Shown piece by piece: positions 16,516 through 31,170 of a stretch of DNA of 46,073 bases. Position 1 is the first letter of the stretch; each line of letters opens with the position of its first letter. The stretch is taken from positions 1 through 46,073 of the forward strand of contig JBBIWA010000042.1 of assembly GCA_037439425.1 (NCBI GenBank), read 5' to 3'. Under the pieces are notes generated by a model, which had not been told where the DNA came from, did no database searches, and saw only the letters and a list, made by a program, of their open reading frames with translations. The translations under genes and the position numbers were made by a program. The DNA is from JBBIWA01 sp037439425 (lineage in GTDB: Bacteria > Acidobacteriota > Blastocatellia > RBC074).

Positions 16516-19476
16516 ATGACCAGGCGTGTCTGTCTTCTTCTAAGCGCATTTATTTTCATCTGGCTCGGTCTGGCGCTTCCGGCGCTGGCAGTGGTACAGG
16601 ACGTGCTGATCGAGGATATCGAAATTCGTGGCAATCGCCGCATTCCGAGAGAGACCATCCTATTTTACATTCAAAGCAAGCCGGGGGATATTTACAACCG
16701 CAGCCTGATCCAGCGAGACTTCGAGGCGTTGCTGGCGCAGGGCTGGTTCGATCCGTTGCAGACGAAGCTGCTGGAAGATACTGGCCCGCGCGGCGGTAAG
16801 ATCATCATCTTCCAGGTTAGAGAGTATCCGATCATCCGCGACATCCAGTATCTCGGCCTCAAGTCAGCGACCGAGAGCGAGGTGCTCACCCGCTTCAAAG
16901 AGCGACGCGTCGGCGTGAGCAAAGAATCACAGTACGATCCGGCCAAAGCCGTTGCTGCGCGTAATGTGCTGCGCGACCTGCTGGCCGAGAAGGGACACCC
17001 GGAGGCGAAGGTTGAGATCGAAGTGGAAGAGATCTCAGCCACGGCCGTTGCGCTCGTCTTCGATATTGATGAGGGGCCGCGCGTGCGTATTAAGGAGATT
17101 CTCTTTGTCAGCGCAGACAAAAAGTTTTCGCAAAGAAAATTGCGTCGTGCCATGAAGTTGGTCAAAGAGGCCGGCTTCTTCTCCACTTTCACCTCTAAAG
17201 ACATCTACCACAGAGAGAAGTTGCAGGAGGATCTGGATCGGGTGCGCTTCTTTTTGGGCAGCCAGGGATACTTACAAGCAAAGATCGGTGAGCCAGTGGT
17301 TGAGCCCGCCGGGAGAGTCAGCGCTGGCTTCCCCTTGCCTATTCCGTTGCTGCGAAAGAGCGGGCCGGGCCTCAGGATCACGATCCCCATCGAGGTGGGG
17401 CGTCGCTACCGGATCTCCAAAGTTGAGGAGAAGGGCGTGACAATCTTCCCCCCAGGTATAGTCTCAGCGGTCACCGGTCTGAAAGTGGGCGAGATCGCCA
17501 GCGCCAAGACCATTCAGGATGGGGTCTTCAAAAATATCAAAGACCTGTACGGTACGCGGGGATATATTCAGGCCGACGTCAACCTCCTACCTGAATTTGT
17601 GGACAAGACAGCAGAAGAAGGTGAGGTTACTTTCACGATAGAAGTAGAAGAAGGACGGCAGTTTATGCTGCGCCGCCTGGAGTTTATCGGCAATACCAAC
17701 ACGCGTGATGTGGTGCTGCGGCGGGAAGTGCTGCTCAATGAAGGTGATCCCTACAGCAAGAATCTGTGGGACCTTTCGATTCTCCGCCTCAACCAGTTGG
17801 GCTTGTTTGAAGAGATTAAGGAGAAAGATGCCATCACCCGCACTGACGACCGCAATCAGACGGTGGATATTGACCTGCAGGTGAAGGAAAAGGGGCGGCA
17901 GCAGATTCAGTTGAATGGCGGTGTGTCGGGATTTGCAGGCAGCTTCTTCGGCATCAGCTACTCGACCAATAACCTGCTCGGTTATGGCGAGTCACTAGTC
18001 TTTGATGTTTCGGCTGGCAATCGCCAGCTCTCTTTCCTCTTTGGCTTTACCGAACCTTACTTGCTGGGCCGTCCGATCAGTCTGGGCTTTCAGTTCTTTG
18101 TGCAGAGGCTCCAGTTCATCGGTGAAGGCTTCAACTTCGCGAGTGCGAACCGGCTGTTGCAAGCGAGCCTGTTCGGCTTGTCGAGCTTAAATGCCGATAC
18201 GCTCTTTACGCAGCGCACGGCCGGGGGCACGATCTCCGCCTCGGCTCTGCTTGCGTTCTTTACCAATAGGTTTCAAAAGTACTCGCGCTTCACACGCCTG
18301 GGCCTCTCCTACTCCTTCACGGAAACCAGCATCGAGGACCCAGCGGTCAACCGCGATCAGGACCCGAAAAACGACATTCCGGTAACTTTCACCCAACCGC
18401 GCATCATTACGAGCCGGATCACGCCTTCGATCTTCTACAACACACTCAATAGCGCAATTGATCCCACGCGCGGTCAGAGCCTCTTTCTCGGATTTTCTTT
18501 AGCTGGTGGGATTCTGGGTGGTGATGTGCGGACCTTTGCACCTTCGCTGGAATATAAGTTCTTTGTGCCAGTCCTCAAACGGCGCTCTGAGAAGCCACAC
18601 GTAGTAGGTATGCGGTTTCTGGCTGGTCACATTCGCTCATACGGGAAGCCCTTTGATACGCGCTCGCTCTCGTTTGTCGGCGGCATCCCCATCTTCGAGC
18701 GCTTCTTCCTCGGCGGCGAAGATACGATTCGCGGCTACAATATCCGTTCGATCACACCCGTAGTGGCTTCGGACAGCTATCTCTCGACGCGCAACGTCGT
18801 GGCCAAGGTGCGGGATACTTCAGACAATCTGGTAGATGCGCCAGCGGGCACGGTCGATCCGAGTGTCATCCGCAGCTTCACCTTTGACGCTCCGGAAGGT
18901 GAATGTGCCACTACGACGACGCCAAACCAGCAGTGCAATGTGGTCAATGCGCGCCGCTTCTTCACCCCGATCGGGGGCGACACCCAGTTGCTTTACAACA
19001 TCGAATATCGCGTCCCGCTTGTCGGCCCCCTCTCACTTGCGGCCTTCGCTGATATCGGAACCGTCTTCAATGCGCGCAAATATCCTGATCAGATCGTGAG
19101 CACGAACTTCATCAATCAGGTGCTGACTCCGTCGGGGTTAACACTCAATCCGGCCGGACGGATTGCGACGGTGGACGAACTACAAAGCGCCCAGCCGGTG
19201 AGAAGCGGATTGCCACTAGGCTTCCGGAATGTCTTTCTTCAGGGTGATTCGCGCAGTTTTGATATTGTGCGTCTCTCGCAAGGCACAACCAAGTTCCTGT
19301 CTGATATCCGCTCCTCGCTCGGCGCAGAGTTGCGCGTGCAGGTGCCGGTTATCAATGTGCCTTTCCGCCTGATCTTCGCTTACAATCCGCAGGCCAAGAC
19401 TGACATCACGGATCCAACAGTGCTGTTCATCGAGCGGCGCACAGCCATCCGCTTCACTGTAGGAAGGACTTTCTAG
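16516..19476 (+). CDS. bamA: Outer membrane protein assembly factor BamA
   Basis: A 986-residue Omp85 protein: signal peptide (MTRRVCLLLSAFIFIWLGLA), then five POTRA-like repeats (first IEDIEIRGNRRIPRETI; last MLRRLEFIGNTNTRDVVLRR, about residues 380-460), and a C-terminal 16-strand barrel from about residue 465. The L6 motif is present as IRGYNIRSI within FFLGGEDTIRGY. The chain ends in Phe (TVGRTF), as expected for a barrel signal. It is longer than E. coli BamA (about 810), mostly from extra barrel loops, including a Cys-containing loop near residue 795. BamA folds and inserts outer membrane barrels. The following ompH/skp-like gene fits the usual bamA-skp pairing. Confidence 0.93.
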   Translation: MTRRVCLLLSAFIFIWLGLALPALAVVQDVLIEDIEIRGNRRIPRETILFYIQSKPGDIYNRSLIQRDFEALLAQGWFDPLQTKLLEDTGPRGGKIIIFQVREYPIIRDIQYLGLKSATESEVLTRFKERRVGVSKESQYDPAKAVAARNVLRDLLAEKGHPEAKVEIEVEEISATAVALVFDIDEGPRVRIKEILFVSADKKFSQRKLRRAMKLVKEAGFFSTFTSKDIYHREKLQEDLDRVRFFLGSQGYLQAKIGEPVVEPAGRVSAGFPLPIPLLRKSGPGLRITIPIEVGRRYRISKVEEKGVTIFPPGIVSAVTGLKVGEIASAKTIQDGVFKNIKDLYGTRGYIQADVNLLPEFVDKTAEEGEVTFTIEVEEGRQFMLRRLEFIGNTNTRDVVLRREVLLNEGDPYSKNLWDLSILRLNQLGLFEEIKEKDAITRTDDRNQTVDIDLQVKEKGRQQIQLNGGVSGFAGSFFGISYSTNNLLGYGESLVFDVSAGNRQLSFLFGFTEPYLLGRPISLGFQFFVQRLQFIGEGFNFASANRLLQASLFGLSSLNADTLFTQRTAGGTISASALLAFFTNRFQKYSRFTRLGLSYSFTETSIEDPAVNRDQDPKNDIPVTFTQPRIITSRITPSIFYNTLNSAIDPTRGQSLFLGFSLAGGILGGDVRTFAPSLEYKFFVPVLKRRSEKPHVVGMRFLAGHIRSYGKPFDTRSLSFVGGIPIFERFFLGGEDTIRGYNIRSITPVVASDSYLSTRNVVAKVRDTSDNLVDAPAGTVDPSVIRSFTFDAPEGECATTTTPNQQCNVVNARRFFTPIGGDTQLLYNIEYRVPLVGPLSLAAFADIGTVFNARKYPDQIVSTNFINQVLTPSGLTLNPAGRIATVDELQSAQPVRSGLPLGFRNVFLQGDSRSFDIVRLSQGTTKFLSDIRSSLGAELRVQVPVINVPFRLIFAYNPQAKTDITDPTVLFIERRTAIRFTVGRTF

Positions 19477-19536
19477 CAACTCGTAGTAGAAGCAAGAGCC
19501 CCAAAGCTGGAGGGGAAGCTGTCGCTTCCAGCTGAA

Positions 19537-19563
19537 GCAGCCCCTCTTGCCTGTAGGGGCTGC
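19537..19563 (+). other. Hairpin between bamA and the ompH-like gene
   Basis: A perfect 8-bp stem, GCAGCCCC (19537-19544) with GGGGCTGC (19556-19563), has an 11-base loop. No T-run follows, so it is more likely an RNA processing or stability hairpin, or a weak attenuator, than a full terminator. Confidence 0.45.
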
Positions 19564-19593
19564 CGTAAACCTTGGAAGGAGACCTGATCGTCC

Positions 19594-20220
19594 ATGAAAA
19601 TCAACCCATTGTCTATTCTTTTTAGCTGGTCGCTACCACTGCCATTACTGCTTCTTTGGCTCACTTCACACGCCACGGCCCAGACACCGGTACCTGCGCC
19701 GCCGGCTTCTAGCGGGGTCTCAATCCCCAAGGCGAAGATCGCGATCATTGATCCGGACGCTTTCCGCGAGCAGATTGAGGAACTCAAGCAAAAGTACGAG
19801 AAATTACAGGCTGAGTTTACTACGCACACCAATGAGCTTCAGGCCATGCAGACCACGCTGGCTGCCCAGGAAAAGCAATTAACCGAAGGCCGCGATAAGA
19901 TGACTCCCCAGCAGATCAGGAAACTGTCGGAGGATTACGAGAGACTGAAGCTCGACTTGCAGCGCAAGACCGAAGACTATCAGGACCTGGCCCGCAAGCG
20001 GGAGCAGGAGGAGACAGAGGCCATTTATCAGAAGATCCAGCAGTTTCTCGATAAGTATACCCAGCAGCACAGCATCACGCTGGTGCTTCGAGCCGATGTA
20101 GCCCGCGAGACAGGTGTGATTGTCTACCTGGCACCTAGTGCCAATATCACCGAAGACTTCATTAAGGAATACAATAAAGCCTATCCTGTGGTATCTGCTG
20201 CGGCCCCAAAGAAGCCTTAA
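19594..20220 (+). CDS. OmpH/Skp-family periplasmic chaperone
   Basis: A 208-residue exported protein with a signal peptide (ending near ATAQ) and a Pro/Ala-rich linker. Then comes the OmpH/Skp pattern: a short strand (KIAIIDPDAF), a long coiled-coil hairpin of Lys/Glu/Gln-rich helices (about 60-145), and a closing strand region (ITLVLRADVA ... VIVYLAPSANITEDFI). Skp proteins hold unfolded outer membrane proteins for BamA. The ATG at 19594 has GGAG about 12 bases upstream, rather far, but it places the signal peptide correctly. Position right after bamA supports the call. Confidence 0.85.
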   Translation: MKINPLSILFSWSLPLPLLLLWLTSHATAQTPVPAPPASSGVSIPKAKIAIIDPDAFREQIEELKQKYEKLQAEFTTHTNELQAMQTTLAAQEKQLTEGRDKMTPQQIRKLSEDYERLKLDLQRKTEDYQDLARKREQEETEAIYQKIQQFLDKYTQQHSITLVLRADVARETGVIVYLAPSANITEDFIKEYNKAYPVVSAAAPKKP

Positions 20221-20236
20221 ATAGACCACTCTCTGG

Positions 20237-20260
20237 GGGGCGTGATGAAGAAAGCGCCCC
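20237..20260 (+). terminator. Weak hairpin after the ompH-like gene
   Basis: GGGGCG (20237-20242) can pair with CGCCCC (20255-20260) 17 bases after the stop codon. No T-run follows. A terminator role is possible but unproven. Confidence 0.3.
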
Positions 20261-20368
20261 ACTTGATTAATTGGCTCGCTTGCCCGCCCCCCTGACTGAC
20301 ACTCCATCTTGCCTAACCCCTGGCGCGCCTCTGTTCTTATATCGGTGGCTTCGATTTAGAATGAGTCT

Positions 20369-21550
20369 ATGCACCTTCTTCACCTAGAGGTTGATCACTT
20401 TCGCAATCTAGCTGGCTCGATAGATTGCTCTCCGGGGCTCAACCTGCTCTACGGCGCCAATGCGCAAGGCAAGAGTAATTGGTTGGAGGCGATCTACGTG
20501 CTGGCGACGACCAAATCTTTTCGCACTCCCCATCCGCAGGAGATGATCAGGCACGGAGCTGAGGCTGCAATTTTGCGGGGCCGAATCAGTCGCGGACACC
20601 TGACCCAGGAGCTGCAATTGCTGCTGACAAGCTCTCACAAGCAGACTTTTGTCAGTGGCAAGCGTGAAGCCGTCGCCCGTTATCTCGGCATACTTGAGGC
20701 GGTAGCTTTCACCGCTGCTGAGATGGAAGTGGTGCGCGGCGCACCCGAAGCACGACGCCGCTTCCTCGACCGTGGGATAGTCAGCACTCAGCCAGCCTAT
20801 CTGGCTACGCTGGCTGAGTACAACCGCATCCTCAAACAGAAAAACAGATTGCTGCGTGAGGCCTCAGAGGCTGCTGACCCAACCTCTTACTTCCCTCTCA
20901 TTCAGTCTTGGAATGATCAGCTCGTGGTTTATGCCACCGAGATTCATCAAGCGCGGACAGCTTATGTTGAACGCTTGCGCGCCGCGCTCAATCCGCAGCT
21001 CTTTCAAGCCGAAGAGATCACCATCAACTACCGCTCTTCCCTGGCCGGCAAAGGCGAGCTCAGTGACTACTCCGGGTTGCTTCAAGAGCGCCTGTTGTTT
21101 CATCTGAGAAACGAAATCGCATCGGGACACAGCCTCGTCGGACCGCATCGCGATGATTTGCAAATCCTGTGCGATGGCTACGAACTGGCTCGTTTCGGTA
21201 GCTCCGGGCAGCAGCGTAGTGCCCTGTTAATACTTGATCTGGCGCAAATTATGGTGTACCATCAGGTGTTTGATGAGTACCCCGTTTTTCTCATTGATGA
21301 CATTGATGCCGAACTTGATGGGAGGCGCATTGAGATCCTACTTGATTACCTCGAGGGTAAGACGCAGACCTTTGTTTCAACCTCGAAACGCTCCCTCGCC
21401 GATCGTTACCGCCCTCGCGCCAGCACTCTTCTGGTCAAGGCGGGGCGCGTGACGGCCGAAGCGCAAGGGAGCATGACTGCGGAAAAGCTTCTTCAGTCTG
21501 ACAGGCAAGTGGCAGAAACCGAATCACCAGCGGAGACCGCACCAGTCTGA
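20369..21550 (+). CDS. recF: DNA replication/repair protein RecF
   Basis: A 393-residue SMC-like ATPase with P-loop GANAQGKS (residues 29-36), Asn/Trp following as in RecF, signature FGSSGQQRSALLILDLAQ and Walker B YPVFLIDDIDAELD. RecF helps load RecA at gapped DNA with RecO/RecR. The start MHLLHLEVDHFRNLAG matches the family. The gene lies before gyrB, as in many bacteria. A 49-bp tandem duplication at its end shifts the frame and ends the protein as ETAPV. Without it the protein would end APGEGEIKHRTPF. The changed tail lies beyond the conserved domain, so function should be unaffected. Confidence 0.93.
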   Translation: MHLLHLEVDHFRNLAGSIDCSPGLNLLYGANAQGKSNWLEAIYVLATTKSFRTPHPQEMIRHGAEAAILRGRISRGHLTQELQLLLTSSHKQTFVSGKREAVARYLGILEAVAFTAAEMEVVRGAPEARRRFLDRGIVSTQPAYLATLAEYNRILKQKNRLLREASEAADPTSYFPLIQSWNDQLVVYATEIHQARTAYVERLRAALNPQLFQAEEITINYRSSLAGKGELSDYSGLLQERLLFHLRNEIASGHSLVGPHRDDLQILCDGYELARFGSSGQQRSALLILDLAQIMVYHQVFDEYPVFLIDDIDAELDGRRIEILLDYLEGKTQTFVSTSKRSLADRYRPRASTLLVKAGRVTAEAQGSMTAEKLLQSDRQVAETESPAETAPV

Positions 21551-21591
21551 CAGGCAAGTGGCAGAAACCGAATCACCAGCGGAGACCGCAC
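21494..21591 (+). repeat. 49-bp perfect tandem duplication at the recF 3' end
   Basis: The unit beginning CAGTCTGACAGGCAAGTGGC occupies 21494-21542 and is repeated identically at 21543-21591. Because 49 is not a multiple of three, the second copy supplies a new in-frame TGA at 21548-21550. The lack of divergence implies a recent event or an assembly artefact. Confidence 0.9.
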
Positions 21592-21699
21592 CGGGCGAGG
21601 GTGAGATCAAGCACCGCACGCCGTTTTGAGCCTGATTGTCAGCGAGCAGCTTTCGGTCGCCATTACTCTCCCGGTTACTTATTCGCTTTTTAGTCAGCT

Positions 21700-27432
<5,733 letters not shown>

Positions 27433-27654
27433 AGCATCAGCGACAACCCCGGCCTCAGAGGCCGGGAAACCGACCGTAGCAGACTCATCGTTGCCTGTAG
27501 CAGCAAGCACCACTGCACCCTGCGCGTGGGCTGCGGCAGTCGCTCCCTGTCTGGCCATATCAGGATCGCCGCCGCGCAAACTCCGATTGAGCCAATCGCG
27601 GCCATCTTCAACTGCACGATCAATCGCTTTGGCGAGGGCAGAGCTCGGGGCCGT
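27433..27654 (-). pseudogene. Relic of a subtilisin-like (S8) protease
   Basis: Read on the minus strand from a TGA at 27655-27657, the frame gives ALAKAIDRAVEDGRDWLNRS, then LRGGDPDMA, then HAQGAVVLAATGNDESATVG and FPASEAGVVADAS. This matches the core of S8 proteases, where 'ai.yAv..GadviNmSlgg' is followed by the oxyanion-hole segment 'vvAAAGNdg...vgyPA..pgViaVgA'. There is no start codon and neither the Asp/His nor the Ser motif. The frame runs on into the end of gyrB, which cannot be its real sequence. It is a fragment of a lost gene, captured between gyrB and the thioesterase. Confidence 0.6.
27448..27466 (+). terminator. Strong hairpin 15 bases after gyrB
   Basis: CCCGGCCT (27448-27455) pairs perfectly with AGGCCGGG (27459-27466) across a CAG loop. 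No T-run follows, so it is a candidate terminator without a classic tail. It also lies inside the subtilase relic read on the other strand. Confidence 0.4.
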
Positions 27655-27723
27655 TCAAGTGACAAGACAACGCCACCCGTCAGGTTGGGTGACAGCGCGG
27701 AAGTAGCTGCGGGGTTCTCTCAA

Positions 27724-28182
27724 TTAGAGAGTGCCCGCCCCCCTCGCCGCCCGCAATTTCTCCACATACTCTGGCGGGAAAGAGCGCGGCTTGCCACTCA
27801 AACTCAGCACGATGTGTCTGGTCTCTCCTTCGGCCAATAGTGCCCGGTCTGCGGCGCGCACGACCTGATAGGTGAAAGTGATAAATCTCCGGCGCAACTG
27901 AGCCACCCGCGTGCGCACCAGAATCTCTTCATCATATCGCGCCGGGCTGTGATACTTCACATATGCTTCGATGACCGGCAACCAGGTATCGGCTTCACGC
28001 TCCAGGTCGCGATAATTGAAGCCGTGAGCGCGACACAGCTCCACACGTCCGACCTCAAACCAGATCAGGTAGTTTGCATGATAAACGACGCCTGCCTGAT
28101 CGGTCTCGGCATAGCGCACCCGCAACCTGGTTTCGCACCAATCTTGATCTTCAGTGATCAACTTTGCGTCTCGTGTTTTCAA
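27724..28182 (-). CDS. YbgC/4HBT-like acyl-CoA thioesterase
   Basis: A 152-residue hotdog-fold thioesterase. The motif RYAETDQAGVVYHANYLIWF holds the catalytic Asp (D28), followed by EVGRVELCR and a C-terminal strand set ending at LLAEGETRHIVLS. Such enzymes hydrolyse short or medium acyl-CoA or acyl-ACP in the cytoplasm. The start is TTG at 28182, six bases after GAGGA; an overlapping ATG lies in another frame. It is divergent from the metallopeptidase gene. Confidence 0.85.
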   Translation of the reverse strand: MKTRDAKLITEDQDWCETRLRVRYAETDQAGVVYHANYLIWFEVGRVELCRAHGFNYRDLEREADTWLPVIEAYVKYHSPARYDEEILVRTRVAQLRRRFITFTYQVVRAADRALLAEGETRHIVLSLSGKPRSFPPEYVEKLRAARGAGTL

Positions 28183-28243
28183 ATTTCATCCTCGAATGGT
28201 AGATTAACACCACCGCTTAGTTCTTTAGCGCGAAAGGAAGAGT

Positions 28244-29602
28244 ATGTCAAAACGGATTTCACCAGCAGCAACGCTGCTGCTGATTTTATCACTGACTGTC
28301 GGTCACTTTCTCCTCGCTCAGCAATCGCCTGCGCAGAAAGGGGGCATTTCCGCTCCACCAGCAATCAAGGCTGCCGACGTAGAGGCAGCAACCAATGGAG
28401 TGCTGGAACAGGTCAGCGCGCTGCGTCAGCTCAAAGTTCTCAGCCCGGTCAAAAGCGGCGTCAAATCGCGTAGCGAGATCGAGCAGATGATCATCCGTGA
28501 TTTCGATGAGTCGTCAACACCCGAGGAGATCGAAGCCAGCAACAAAGCGTTGATCGCTTTCGGCTTGGTTCCTCCAGGCTATCGTCTGCGCGAAGAGATG
28601 ATCCGCTTGCTGACCGAGCAGGTCGCCGGATTCTATCAGCCGAAGACCAAACAGTTCTTCCTCGCCGATTGGAATGATCTGGAGCAGCAAAACACCGTCA
28701 TGGTGCACGAGCTAGTTCACGCGCTGCAGGATCAGCACTTCGATTTGCAGCGCTTTGAGAAGTGGCCGCGCGGCGATAGCGACCGCGAGTTAGCCATTCA
28801 CGCCCTGGTCGAAGGCGATGCGACAGCAGTAATGTTCGATTACCTGCTCAAACCTCGTGGTCTGGACATCACACGGCTGCCGATGTCGCTCAGCTCGCTC
28901 GGCGAGATGATGGCCGCAGAGCCATTCAAGGAACAGGAGAAAGCGCTGGCTGCTGCGCCCGCAGCGATCCGCGAGTCGTTGCTTTTCCCGTATGCTTATG
29001 GCGCGGGCTTCGCTCAAGCGATGGTCAAGAAGGCAGGTTGGGCAGGGCTTTCGCGCGCCTACACCGAGTTACCACAATCCACCGAACAGATTCTGCACTT
29101 TGAAAAATACCTGACGCGCGAAATGCCGGTGAAGGTCCGACTGGCTGAGCTCACGCCACTGCTCGGTGTGGGCTGGAAGCGGATTGAGTCGAACATCAAC
29201 GGTGAATTCGGTTATTTGCTGGTGCTGGCTGAATTCATCCCGAAAGAGTCGGCTCGCGTCGCCGCTGAAGGGTGGGGCGGTGATCAGTTCGCGCTCTATG
29301 AAAACGAGAAAGGCCAGATGGTGCTTGTGCATCTGAGCGTGTGGGATACGGAGGCCGATGCGGAAGAATTCTTCCGCGCCTATGCGCTGCGGGTCCGCAG
29401 GCGCTACCCTGCGGCCAACGAACGCAGCGGGTCTTTGGCAATCGAGCGCGCTTATCAAACTGAAGGCGGTGAAACCTTCATTCAACTGCGCGGAAGGGGG
29501 GTACTGATCATCGAAGGATTGCCCGCCGAGCAGCGCCACCGCCTCTCAAGACTCGTTACGGCGTTGTGGGAAGAAGGTGGAAAAAACGGGGTAAAACGCT
29601 GA
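28244..29602 (+). CDS. Secreted zinc metallopeptidase-like protein (HExxH)
   Basis: A 452-residue exported protein with signal peptide (LLLILSLTVGHFLLAQQ) and a gluzincin-type site: HELVHALQDQHF (zinc ligands H155 and H159, catalytic E156), with a probable third ligand E190 in HALVEGDAT. Preceding text EQVAGFYQPKTKQFFLAD resembles families in which a protein with this arrangement is annotated only as hypothetical. The C-terminal 150 residues form a separate alpha/beta region (WGGDQFALYENEKGQM). The start at 28244 follows GGAAGAG. The next gene starts 12 bases downstream, probably one operon. The substrate is unknown. Confidence 0.75.
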   Translation: MSKRISPAATLLLILSLTVGHFLLAQQSPAQKGGISAPPAIKAADVEAATNGVLEQVSALRQLKVLSPVKSGVKSRSEIEQMIIRDFDESSTPEEIEASNKALIAFGLVPPGYRLREEMIRLLTEQVAGFYQPKTKQFFLADWNDLEQQNTVMVHELVHALQDQHFDLQRFEKWPRGDSDRELAIHALVEGDATAVMFDYLLKPRGLDITRLPMSLSSLGEMMAAEPFKEQEKALAAAPAAIRESLLFPYAYGAGFAQAMVKKAGWAGLSRAYTELPQSTEQILHFEKYLTREMPVKVRLAELTPLLGVGWKRIESNINGEFGYLLVLAEFIPKESARVAAEGWGGDQFALYENEKGQMVLVHLSVWDTEADAEEFFRAYALRVRRRYPAANERSGSLAIERAYQTEGGETFIQLRGRGVLIIEGLPAEQRHRLSRLVTALWEEGGKNGVKR

Positions 29603-29614
29603 CGCTCGCCCAAG

Positions 29615-30448
29615 ATGGATTTCGAGTTACTGATCAAACTCAGCCCTCTGTTGATTGCCACTCTTCACGGTTACGGCGCGGCATGGCTGGCAGTGAAGAT
29701 GCTCTTCCGCCCGCGCTATCCGATCTATCTATTTGGCTGGCAGCTTCCGCTCACGCCCGGCATGCTGCCGAAGGAGCGCGCACGCTTCATTGAAGCTCTC
29801 TCCACAGTCATCGCCGAACGATTGCTGGATGTCGAGACGGTGACGGACGAGATTATGAAGCTCAATCTCGAGACCGAAATTACGACGCTGGCGCGCCACG
29901 AGTATACGCATCATGCACAGAACGAATCTACCATTCGCGTGATCGCTGAGCATTTGCGCACGCGGCTTTACCATTTGCGCGATTCGGTTGAGACGCGCTG
30001 GGAGATCACGCGCGCGCTGCGCAAGATTGTTGAAGCCGAAATCAGCCGTCGCTTCAACCTGCTCCAGCGATTGGTCGCAGATTATTTTCTCGATGATCAG
30101 ACGCTTTACCGCATCGTCGGCGATTCGATCAACAAACTGGCTGATCAGATTGTGGACAGTATGCAGGCGCGCGCTTTGATTGCGCAAACGATGGCGCAGA
30201 TTCCGGAGACGATCTTTCAAAGCGGCACCCTTGCCCAGACGACGGCCGTGAATAACCTGGTGGTCAAGCTCAGCCAGAGTCTGGATTTTCGCGCGATTCT
30301 GATCCGGCGTTTGAGTGCGCTCTCGAACGCGGACATCGAGCAGTTGATTATGGAGACGGCCGGCCGTGAGATTCGGGCGATCGTCTGGTTTGGCGCAGGC
30401 ATCGGGTTAGTTGTGGGAATCGCGCAGACGCTGATCAACTTCATCTGA
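29615..30448 (+). CDS. DUF445 family membrane protein
   Basis: A 277-residue protein with an N-terminal hydrophobic segment (LSPLLIATLHGYGAAWLAVKM), followed by the DUF445 marker LFRPRYPIYLFGWQLPLTPG and MLPKERARF. A long helical middle follows, and a C-terminal membrane segment (IVWFGAGIGLVVGIAQTLINF). The layout of two membrane anchors flanking a helical domain is that of YheB/DUF445 proteins, whose role is unknown. It follows the metallopeptidase gene by 12 bases. Confidence 0.85.
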   Translation: MDFELLIKLSPLLIATLHGYGAAWLAVKMLFRPRYPIYLFGWQLPLTPGMLPKERARFIEALSTVIAERLLDVETVTDEIMKLNLETEITTLARHEYTHHAQNESTIRVIAEHLRTRLYHLRDSVETRWEITRALRKIVEAEISRRFNLLQRLVADYFLDDQTLYRIVGDSINKLADQIVDSMQARALIAQTMAQIPETIFQSGTLAQTTAVNNLVVKLSQSLDFRAILIRRLSALSNADIEQLIMETAGREIRAIVWFGAGIGLVVGIAQTLINFI

Positions 30449-31170
30449 CTCGACTTGATCCATTTGGGGTCTTAAAAAATAACGACAGGTCGCATAAGCT
30501 GAAGACCACTTTTTCAGGGAGCTATTCTCCGCAACCGCTGCCTGTCGAGTTGCTATCAGAGCAAGGCAAATGCCCTGAGCGAGCTCGGGGCATTGATTAA
30601 TAGCTCGCTCTGTTGCGCCAGCAGCGGCCTATCTATAGCGATTCAGCTCCGCCAGGATCGGTATCTATAACGACGCTTCGCCGAGGCGATGCTGCGGGCA
30701 GTCTTTGTCGAGGCGTTGCCATTTTCGGGCGGCGGTCGAAGGAGACTGAGGTAGCAAAAACTGCGCGCTTGAGCGCCTGACTGAGGCTGTGGGTTATGCA
30801 GCGTGATGGATAAAGCCAAGTCTGAAGGGGGGCAATTGAAAGTAGAACTCATCCTCACGAGCGCACGCATCTTGCGTGCTGCGGGAGTACACGACTCAGG
30901 CACACTAGAAGCGTGCGCTCGTGAGGGCGAGCTGCTGTGGTCTAGTCCCACTTTATAATTGCACCCCATCTGAAGCGGCTGTGAGTTGGCAATTTGACCG
31001 GCCCTCCCCGGCTGTGTTAAATAGCCTGCTGGTTGCCTGCTGAGGGCAAAGCGCGCACAGAGTGAGTGCTGAGGGGGGCTGGAACTTTCCTGCATCTTTT
31101 GGCGTACGGCTCCCTGCGGTTCATCACGATTTCGTCAATCATCTCGTTCCTGACAGGATGAGGCTTCATC
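30449..31170. other. 722-base gap before the qhp locus
   Basis: No convincing gene on either strand; a 150-codon minus-strand frame has composition and motifs typical of chance. The gap contains the long inverted repeat at 30853-30926 and is likely to carry the promoter of the QHNDH operon, although I cannot point to clear -35/-10 boxes. Confidence 0.4.
30853..30926. repeat. Perfect 16-bp inverted repeat, 42-base spacer
   Basis: CCTCACGAGCGCACGC (30853-30868) and GCGTGCGCTCGTGAGG (30911-30926) are perfect inverses. Inside the left arm GCACGCA/TGCGTGC can form its own small hairpin (30863-30879). The core is shared with the palindromes near 7573, indicating a dispersed intergenic element. Confidence 0.75.

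Noticed and set aside
30643..31095. 150-codon minus-strand frame upstream of qhpA
   Set aside because: No ribosome binding site, Ser/Pro/Arg-rich chance-like composition, and it runs through the inverted repeat.
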